Below are positions 59,201 to 64,000 of a DNA stretch of 64,000 nt, piece by piece. The stretch is from Corythucha ciliata (taxonomy: Eukaryota; Arthropoda; Insecta; Hemiptera; Tingidae), in contig CM075939.1 of the NCBI GenBank assembly GCA_038030265.1, forward strand, positions 38,421,253 to 38,485,252. The letters run 5' to 3'. The number at the start of each line of letters is the position of its first letter. The stretch's first letter is position 1. A program made the position numbers and the translations under genes. The notes beneath the pieces were generated by a model. It saw nothing but the letters and a program-made list of their open reading frames with translations, made no database searches and was not told where the DNA came from.

Positions 59201-61092
59201 TTGCCTAAAATACGGAAAATGCCTTGGCTAAAATTAGGAAAATGCCTTAGAGGTTACCAATAGAGGTTTGTATAAGTCTCTACTTGTAGGGGCCTCTTGG
59301 AGATTTCCGCCCCGGGCCCCGATACGTGTATGCCCGCCAGTGGTCACCCCCCTCCCCCTGGATCCAGGACTGCCGGATCCAATCAATGAGGGAGGGGATC
59401 CGTTACCCCCTGACCCGGATTCTGAAAGTAAAGTAAGAGAAGAAAAGGAGCTCTTTGTGGTTGGAGGTTCATGGCTATGGCTGTTCATGGACGAAGTTGT
59501 GGCTATGGGCAGAGGCGTACCAAAACCGCGGTGGGAAGCGTGGTCCTCCCGAGTGGTACTTGCCAAAATTTGAATAAAACCACTCAAGACTATTTATTTA
59601 GATGCAACTATGGATCTTTTTGTTTCTGTTCTCCTTCACTAAAGCAAGGGCAAAACACTTTTTTAAATTGTTTTTTCGGTATTGGCGGAGGGGGGGGTAG
59701 TATTGCCACTCATTTATGGAAAATGACTCAACAATTAAACTAAAAAAAAAGAGGGAAATACGCATTTTTGTGATTAAATATTAAATTATGTGTTCTTCGG
59801 GGCTATAGAGCCTGTTAGTGAGTTTTAAAAAAATGTATTTTGTTCCAATTTTTCGTGCTGCTTAATAGTCTGCCCCCCCCCCGCGCTGTTTTCCCTTTTA
59901 AGTGTGTCACGTGGGTCAAATTCCAAGTTTCACTGTCTTTAGGAGTACAATGACTAGTTTTACCACCGAGTCTGCGGTGTCCGGTCTGACACACGCTCTA
60001 CAGCCAAGTCAATCAAGATTCTGCGAGAGCCGGATTTCCAGTTTTCTGCGTGAAACGATGTCGAAATTGTCCGTTTCCAGGCCATAATGTCAGTTTTTGG
60101 TGGCTAGATCTTTTTCGTTCGGAGCTTTCCGAGGTATCAACTCTTTCTGAGGTTGTGTTAAATGTACTGAGAGTAAGTTTTGAAGAGACGTGAGAAATTT
60201 TTTTTCTTTATCTTTCTTTCTGTTTTCTTCAACGATTGAATCCCGCGAAACTCTGGTTTTCAAGGCCGGAGTTTGGTCTTGAAAATTGGAGTTTTAAAGG
60301 ACCAAACCCACACATACCTTTTTTTGAAGAGCCAAAAGCCGTGAAATTGGTGTGGATGGGATCCGCGAAAGTGATTTTTTGATTAGCCAAATCCACGAAC
60401 TTATATTTTTTCAAGGCTAACCAGTTTCTTGATTATGGAAACACCACAAAACATTTTTTATGACCCAATCTTGCAAAATTGATTTTGTTTAAAGAGCCAA
60501 ACATGCGAAATTGGTTTTCTGAGTTCGACAACCCCACGAATGTTGTTTTTTTTTTCTCATTTTCTTTCATGGAGTAGCTAAAACTGAGATTTGTTTAGGA
60601 ATTTTAGCCGAAAGGTGGCCAAACTCACCGCTTCATCCCACTTTTAATTGCTGAACAGCCGAACTCGTCGTTTTTGTCAAAAATTTCAAGCTCTAATTGC
60701 TACGATTTTTCTGGAATTTCTGCCGCAAAATGTCAAACTCGCGGGTTTTTACAATTATGTCGCCCGAGCTGGAAAAATCTAGACGTCGGTATTCCGACCA
60801 ACTCGACATGATTTCTCTCGATCTCGTTTCCCTGAGCAACAAAAACTGTCAGTTTTGGAGTTTTTAGCAAGGAGTTTGCCCGATTTTAATCGTGGAACCG
60901 CCCACCTCCAATCAGAGCTGACCAAAATGGAAACTTTCTGGAATTTCAGCCGCGAAATTTTCATAATTTCTACATCCACCATTCAAAATTACGACTTCAA
61001 ATAAAATAAATGACTTCACGGATATCACACGTTCAAAATCAAAATTTTCAGGTCGTTGGCTGTACTCAAGGACCAATTTCGGGGTTTCCCTC

Positions 61093-61130
<38 letters not shown>

Positions 61131-63576
61131 CGCGGGTTTGGCCCTTTCAAAGCCCAGATTTTGCGAATTTCTGGCAGTACGTAAGAAGGGTCCTAAAAAA
61201 TGTCCCACAATGTCAGAAGCTGATCACCCCTCGATTTGGTTTTGATGATGTTTTCGCTAAATTGACCTCGGTTGGGGTGGACGGGTGGGGGCTATGGCCT
61301 CCTTGACCCCCTCCCATTCTGGATGCACGACTGCAAGGGATAGGTATTCACCTGATTTTTTTTTTTTTTTTTTTCATTCATTATTTTTCACTTTAATTTG
61401 TTCATTGACATTGACCATAACAACTGTGCCGGCACAATCGCTCGAATTTTTTTTTATCGTCATCAATCGTCATTAATGTCATCAATTGGCAATTGGCGGG
61501 GGGGGGGGGCATACATTCATTTCTGCAACAAATAACCTGGGTTTAGTGGCATATAATAAGGCAGATTTCGACGCAAAATTACCATATTTTAGAGACGACA
61601 CGTGTGTTGGGAACATGAGACGAGATGCTAAACCCCTTGTATACCCACTAAACGACAGCGACTAAATTGACGTTATCCTTGTCCATATTAATGGGTTAAA
61701 TTTAAAGCTTCCGAGACTAAATAGGCAGCCCAAGGACGAACATCTGTATTCTGGGACAGCTGAAACTGTCATTTTACTGACCCAACCAAATAATCCATCA
61801 GTTTGCGGGTGATATCGCAGTTCACGGAAAGCTTTGCATGTACCTTTTTTACACCGAAGCTGCTATGAAACAGCGTCATACATCAATAAAAATAATACTA
61901 ATGAGCTTACGCCACTTATGCAAGCTAAAGTTCCTTGAAACGATGCATTAATTAAAATTAGCAATTAGAAACAAAATCAAATTGATAATTCATGCCCGCG
62001 TTGTTCTCTATTTTTACCTCAGAAATAGGTACGCCTGCGGTGCGGGAAAAAGAAAAGCGTGCTTTACACGTTTTTCACCGAAATTTAGATAAAATGCTCG
62101 CACCGTCGACTTTTATCTAACTATGTCATTGAGCCCCTTAGTTAAATTCACAGGATTGCTATAGCTCAGGTGCCTATTTAAAATCCCTGTGATTGTGTAT
62201 TTGTTAATTGCAGTACTGTACAAATAGATTAACCGATTTTCAGGAGGTTTGGAATTAAATCCCTTGATTTTCCTCTCCCTCAAAGAATAAAAATCGGGTA
62301 AAAAATTACAATATAATTGCACTAATGTAGTCGTAATAAATAAAGGCGAAAACATGAAAAAAAAAAAGGAATACTTACCCCGAGTCGAGTTCATCTCTGG
62401 AAAGTCTATATCGAGGGTCGTGAATCTAGAAGTGGGAGAAAAATGTGATGAATTGGCTTTTAACGTAGGTATTCGTTTTCCTATTCACCGAATGTTGCAT
62501 TGTTATGATATTCGTAGTCATTCTTCCAAAAACCAAAGCCATTAGTGGGAACAGAACGCCGGCGATACCGGCCAATAGTGTACCCACGGTGACCATCGCT
62601 ATGTCCCAATAATCCGTAAATTGGAGCTTAAAATCGTAAAATTCAAATTATTACTCGCCAAAAATATATTTCTCGCGTTTTTTCCGAAGATAACGGAAGG
62701 GGCCGCCTTTTCATTATCGGCTTCGGGCAGACTTTAGCACCCTTGAGCCCATATATATCGTGTCTAATAAGCTGTTTGAAATAGAAATAGCTGTTTCGTA
62801 AACAAGTAATTTCAACATCATTTTTTCCCTGCATGAGCTTTTATTTTACGTCGAAGTAAAACGATTGCGTCAGCTTTTAAAAAGACGATTATTCGGTATT
62901 GTACGACTTTCTACCATTTCCTTAGTGCTATGCTCCGCGCCAAACTTTCAGAACTAAGTACAACCAAAATACTTTGTAACAAGTAACAACAACCCGGTTG
63001 TGTTACTTGCAGTAGAAGGTGTCAGTTGCTGATGAGGGGTCACATTTGTGCCCGAAATGCATTCGACGTATTAAAGGAGACTGCAAAGTATTTTGGTTTT
63101 ACTTAGTTCTGAAAGTTTGGCGCGGAGCATTCACAGAGGGACAACCGGTAAAAGGAGGTGGATTCCTTAGTGCTATGGCAGAAAAATGTGAATCTAATAA
63201 TTCCCAATATAAATTGTTGGTAATTTAGCCCCTCAAATCACTGAAAATTTACTCACCAGTTGTTTTACGATTCTTCCATAATGTATAGACTCGTCTTTTC
63301 TCCTGCGCAAGTGCTCGATTTAACCCAACAAATAACAACAAAAAATTTTTTTTGTCACTCTACTTACTCTTTGAGGAAGTATTTTTCTTTCAAAATATTG
63401 TTCAGGTATTGCTGGCCCTAAAGAAAAAGAAAATTCTGGAGCTTGGAAAACTTCGCTCTTACCCCCTCCCCTGTCCTATTTATTTAACGCACAGAACTCA
63501 CTTTAGCCGTCGCGTCGTACATCTTCGATAGGGTTTTTGTGCCAAGAACTCCCGTCCCTTTATCGGTTTTCTTCAT
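44044..63576 (-). CDS. ABCB1: P-glycoprotein-type ABC transporter (ABCB full transporter), 25 coding exons, 1,299 aa
   Basis: Exons (minus): 63576-63502, 63417-63368, 63302-63257, 62626-62489, 62425-62379, 56818-56543, 56472-56301, 56233-55937, 55879-55655, 55593-55468, 55385-55182, 55116-54865, 54791-54682, 51239-51198, 51116-51020, 50966-50835, 50767-50666, 50594-50433, 50364-50161, 50084-49843, 49760-49604, 49530-49336, 49266-49054, 48966-48820, 44232-44044. They sum to 3,900 nt without an internal stop; human P-glycoprotein is 1,280 aa. The order is TMD1-NBD1-linker-TMD2-NBD2. Both ATP sites are complete: Walker A 461-469 and 1093-1101, Q-loop Gln 509 and 1141, LSGGQ 565-569 and 1201-1205, Walker B with Glu 590 and 1226, H-loop His 621 and 1257. 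Family members export lipophilic compounds at the plasma membrane by ATP hydrolysis. Introns are mostly 53-87 bp; four exceed 600 bp. One donor (55654) reads GTCCTC, which is atypical. Confidence 0.95.
44233..46600. repeat. P-glycoprotein intron 24, 3' half: family C and B arrays and a 21-bp tandem repeat
   Basis: The stretch 44,600-44,735 is related to 14,190-14,320. The stretch 44,887-44,949 is three 21-bp units (GACCATAGTGTGGTTGTCCTC type), which makes an open frame rich in VVLD. The stretch 45,240-45,690 is family C. The stretch 45,690-46,600 is family B, ending in the recurrent ACCCTGGGCAAGCCGG / CCCTGATGGATAG module. Confidence 0.65.
46600..48110. other. GC-rich segment of unknown origin inside P-glycoprotein intron 24
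   Basis: Base composition is clearly richer in G and C than the surrounding arrays. A phrase, GCGAATATATCGAGGACTA with CTCTCGACTTAGCCTCT, occurs twice (46,655-46,715 and 46,816-46,870). Several overlapping frames on both strands (46,861-47,303 and 47,553-48,084) have no recognisable domain. The segment is probably derived from a mobile element, as it is bracketed by two halves of the family-B module (CCCTGATGGATAG before it, TGATGGATAGACGTGCGATT after it). Confidence 0.4.
48120..48620. repeat. Family-B array next to P-glycoprotein exon 24
   Basis: Units such as GAAATTGCAAGTTTTGGCTC then TTATTTTAAGAGAAATTGC recur about every 30 bp. Confidence 0.7.
48820..51239 (-). CDS. ABCB1: P-glycoprotein exons 14-24: linker, TMD2 and most of NBD2
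   Basis: Exons 14-15 encode a basic, Ser/Thr-containing linker ([19 protein letters not shown]) of the kind that is phosphorylated in vertebrate P-glycoprotein. Exons 16-21 encode TMD2 ([52 protein letters not shown]). Exons 22-24 encode NBD2 with [44 protein letters not shown] and [16 protein letters not shown]. The intracellular-loop and TM segments keep family spacing. Confidence 0.95.
51340..53170. repeat. P-glycoprotein intron 13: mosaic of family C, B, C and A arrays
   Basis: The stretch 51,350-51,790 is family C, 51,860-52,250 family B (CAGGACCCAAAACTTGCAAT), 52,440-52,850 family C in a variant form (GAAATTGGGTTTTCAGCAAC), and 52,830-53,170 family A, A-rich. In the last block three successive units measure 30, 31 and 30 bp. 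Confidence 0.7.
53470..54260. repeat. Segmental repeat matching 7.07-7.87 kb, with a family-A array
   Basis: Begins GGGATCAGTGACGGACCTAC, continues with family-C-like phrases and TTTAGCTCTTTCGAACCCCA, then a T-rich family-A array with the ACCAGAAACCA landmark. It lacks the foldback found in the 7-kb copy. Confidence 0.65.
54364..54520. mobile_element. Foldback element in P-glycoprotein intron 13
   Basis: GAAAATTCCAGAAAAGGATT, TTATTTGTTTAC at the left and TAAACAAACAAAATCCTTTT, CTGGAATTTTGTATCACACG at the right are inverse complements. A single-arm relative is at 23,165-23,260 in the RNF139-like intron. Confidence 0.75.
54682..56818 (-). CDS. ABCB1: P-glycoprotein exons 6-13: rest of TMD1 and NBD1
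   Basis: Exon 6 has a glycosylation-type NAT sequon in the extracellular loop, a Phe-rich helix, then [19 protein letters not shown] (intracellular loop 1). Exons 7-9 carry [35 protein letters not shown] and the [14 protein letters not shown] entry to NBD1. Exons 10-12 carry Walker A (GSSGSGKST), the Q-loop ([10 protein letters not shown]), [26 protein letters not shown] and [10 protein letters not shown]. Exon 13 ends NBD1 ([11 protein letters not shown]) and starts the linker. Exon junctions are phase-consistent; introns are 57-82 bp. Confidence 0.95.
57120..59345. repeat. P-glycoprotein intron 5: complete-looking TAGCGTACCGA-array-CCGGGCCCCGAT unit
   Basis: After a short family-B stretch and a C run, TAGCGTACCGATG begins at 57,248. 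A-rich family-A units fill 57,380-59,260. GGGGCCTCTTGGAGA then TTTCCGCCCCGGGCCCCGAT closes the block at 59,321. Both end modules recur at other family-A blocks, so this is the best-preserved example of a roughly 2.1-kb repeated unit. Confidence 0.7.
59346..62378. other. Remainder of P-glycoprotein intron 5
   Basis: The stretch 59,346-60,240 is mostly unique non-coding DNA with G and C runs. The stretch 60,240-60,560 is a family-C array (CAAGGCCGGAGTTTGGTCTT). The stretch 60,600-61,200 has looser C-like phrases. About 61,098-61,128 is a poly(A) run, and 61,360-62,370 shows nothing recognisable. No exon of another gene is evident on either strand. Confidence 0.4.
62379..63576 (-). CDS. ABCB1: P-glycoprotein exons 1-5: cytosolic N-terminus and first membrane helix
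   Basis: The first ATG (63576) follows an in-frame TGA in the same exon and begins [20 protein letters not shown]. The exons encode a charged helical N-terminus ([18 protein letters not shown]), then [20 protein letters not shown] and [15 protein letters not shown]. This last part is the family signature of TM1 leading into the first extracellular loop. Exon 5 (62425-62379) is short and loop-coding, ending RDELDSG with a split Gly codon completed by exon 6. Introns are 84, 65, 630 and 63 bp. These exons are too short to be found as open frames. Phase agreement at each junction supports them. Confidence 0.85.
62931..63131. mobile_element. Foldback element in P-glycoprotein intron 3, with hammerhead-like motif
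   Basis: ATGCTCCGCGCCAAACTTTC, AGAACTAAGTACAACC, AAAATACTTTG at the left is inversely matched at 63,084-63,131. The loop contains CTGATGA, a G/C stem with a CAC..GTG extension, and GAAATGC. A 15-bp direct repeat (TTCCTTAGTGCTATG) lies at 62,918-62,932 and 63,163-63,177, on either side of the element. Confidence 0.82.
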
Positions 63577-63632
63577 GCCCCTAAACTTATGAGCGACGGC
63601 TAAACAAGAAGACCAGTCGCTGAATGCTCAGT
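63577..63632 (-). other. 5' UTR part of P-glycoprotein exon 1
   Basis: A strong polypyrimidine acceptor (CTTCTTCTTCTTCAG) ends at 63,633, so a further 5' exon probably lies to the right (63,640-64,000 or beyond). A second possible acceptor (CTTGTTTAG) is nearer the ATG. An in-frame TGA lies 54 nt before the ATG. The stretch 63,640-64,000 holds no coding frame I can support. Confidence 0.5.
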
Positions 63633-64000
63633 CTGAAGAAGAAGAAGAAGAAGGCAAACAAAATAATAAGTTATCTTAATTAGCGTCTTCGTCTATAAGT
63701 GGGGGAAAATTATGGGACAATTATAATAATACAAGGCGTTTTCTTTTGTTAATTCGAAAAAATGAATACCGTCTCCCTTCATTCCCCTTGGCACGGTCAG
63801 CCTATAAAGACGTACTTTTTTTTGACGTTTTCGTCCCCTTCACACCTGGTGGTACACGTGAGAAATTTACGCGACAGGTCGACAGCTACAAATTATTACT
63901 TTAGCGCGCTTAATTAATGTTCCTCAGAATGACCTTTTACGTTTCAAACCGTATTTTGCCGATTAAAAAAAGATGCGTGGGAAGGGGGGGATAAAACGTA

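Noticed and set aside
59234..59587. 117-codon minus and 101-codon plus overlapping frames
   Set aside because: Proline/serine-rich low complexity in a GC-rich array end module; antisense overlap, inside a P-glycoprotein intron.
1..64000. CRISPR array, tRNA, rRNA or bacterial operon
   Set aside because: The sequence is eukaryotic with spliced genes; the 30-bp repeats are degenerate and contiguous without unique spacers, and I saw no tRNA cloverleaf or rRNA sequence.

Overview
The window is nuclear DNA of an invertebrate animal. Protein-coding exons are separated by introns with GT...AG ends, most of them 53-99 bp long. The recognisable genes are animal membrane-protein genes, and the space between them is filled with degenerate short-period repeats, foldback elements and decayed non-LTR retrotransposons. 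The short introns resemble those of many arthropods, tardigrades and other small-genome invertebrates. I cannot name the species.

Layout. 1-3.2 kb: first coding exon (minus) of an unrecognised proline-rich protein, with upstream non-coding DNA. 3.2-10.3 kb: repeats. 10.6-11.0 kb: an intact five-finger C2H2 zinc-finger gene (plus). 11.0-17.9 kb: repeats. 17.95-42.15 kb (minus): a complete RNF139/TRC8-type ER membrane E3 ubiquitin ligase gene. Its exons 2-7 sit in 2 kb, and exon 1 lies 21,955 bp upstream across one giant intron. That intron holds a broken copy of the zinc-finger gene, two non-LTR retrotransposon remnants, a 1.43-kb foldback element, smaller foldbacks and long repeat arrays. 42.50-44.00 kb (plus): a single-exon hedgehog acyltransferase (HHAT) gene, head-to-head with the TRC8 gene across 353 bp. 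44.04-63.58 kb (minus): a complete P-glycoprotein (ABCB1-type) gene of 25 coding exons, tail-to-tail with HHAT across 42 bp. I reconstructed the spliced frames by hand. The TRC8 exons sum to 1,899 nt (632 aa) and the P-glycoprotein exons to 3,900 nt (1,299 aa). Both are multiples of three with no internal stop, and both lengths are close to the vertebrate proteins.

The most unusual feature is the repeat landscape. Four recognisable families of degenerate tandem repeats all have a unit of about 30-31 bp and mostly share an AATTCGCG-like core and A/T tracts. They are here called A (AGCGCTAATTCGCGG then CTAAAATTGAGAAAA), B (GCAAGTTTCGGGTC then TTAATTTCAGCGAAATT), C (CGAAATTTGGTTTTG then AAAGAGCCAAATCCG) and D (CAATTCGCGCCC then TGAAAATGGCCAAACTGA). 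They occur in both orientations, occupy intergenic DNA and introns, and are joined as a mosaic. Some blocks are copied as larger segments: 3.19-5.0 kb is an inverted copy of 34.84-38.77 kb, and 7.07-7.87 kb matches 53.47-53.89 kb.

Functionally, HHAT and TRC8 are both multi-pass ER membrane proteins expressed from a shared divergent promoter region. P-glycoprotein is an ATP-driven efflux pump of the plasma membrane. No pathway link among the three is shown by the sequence beyond their close packing.
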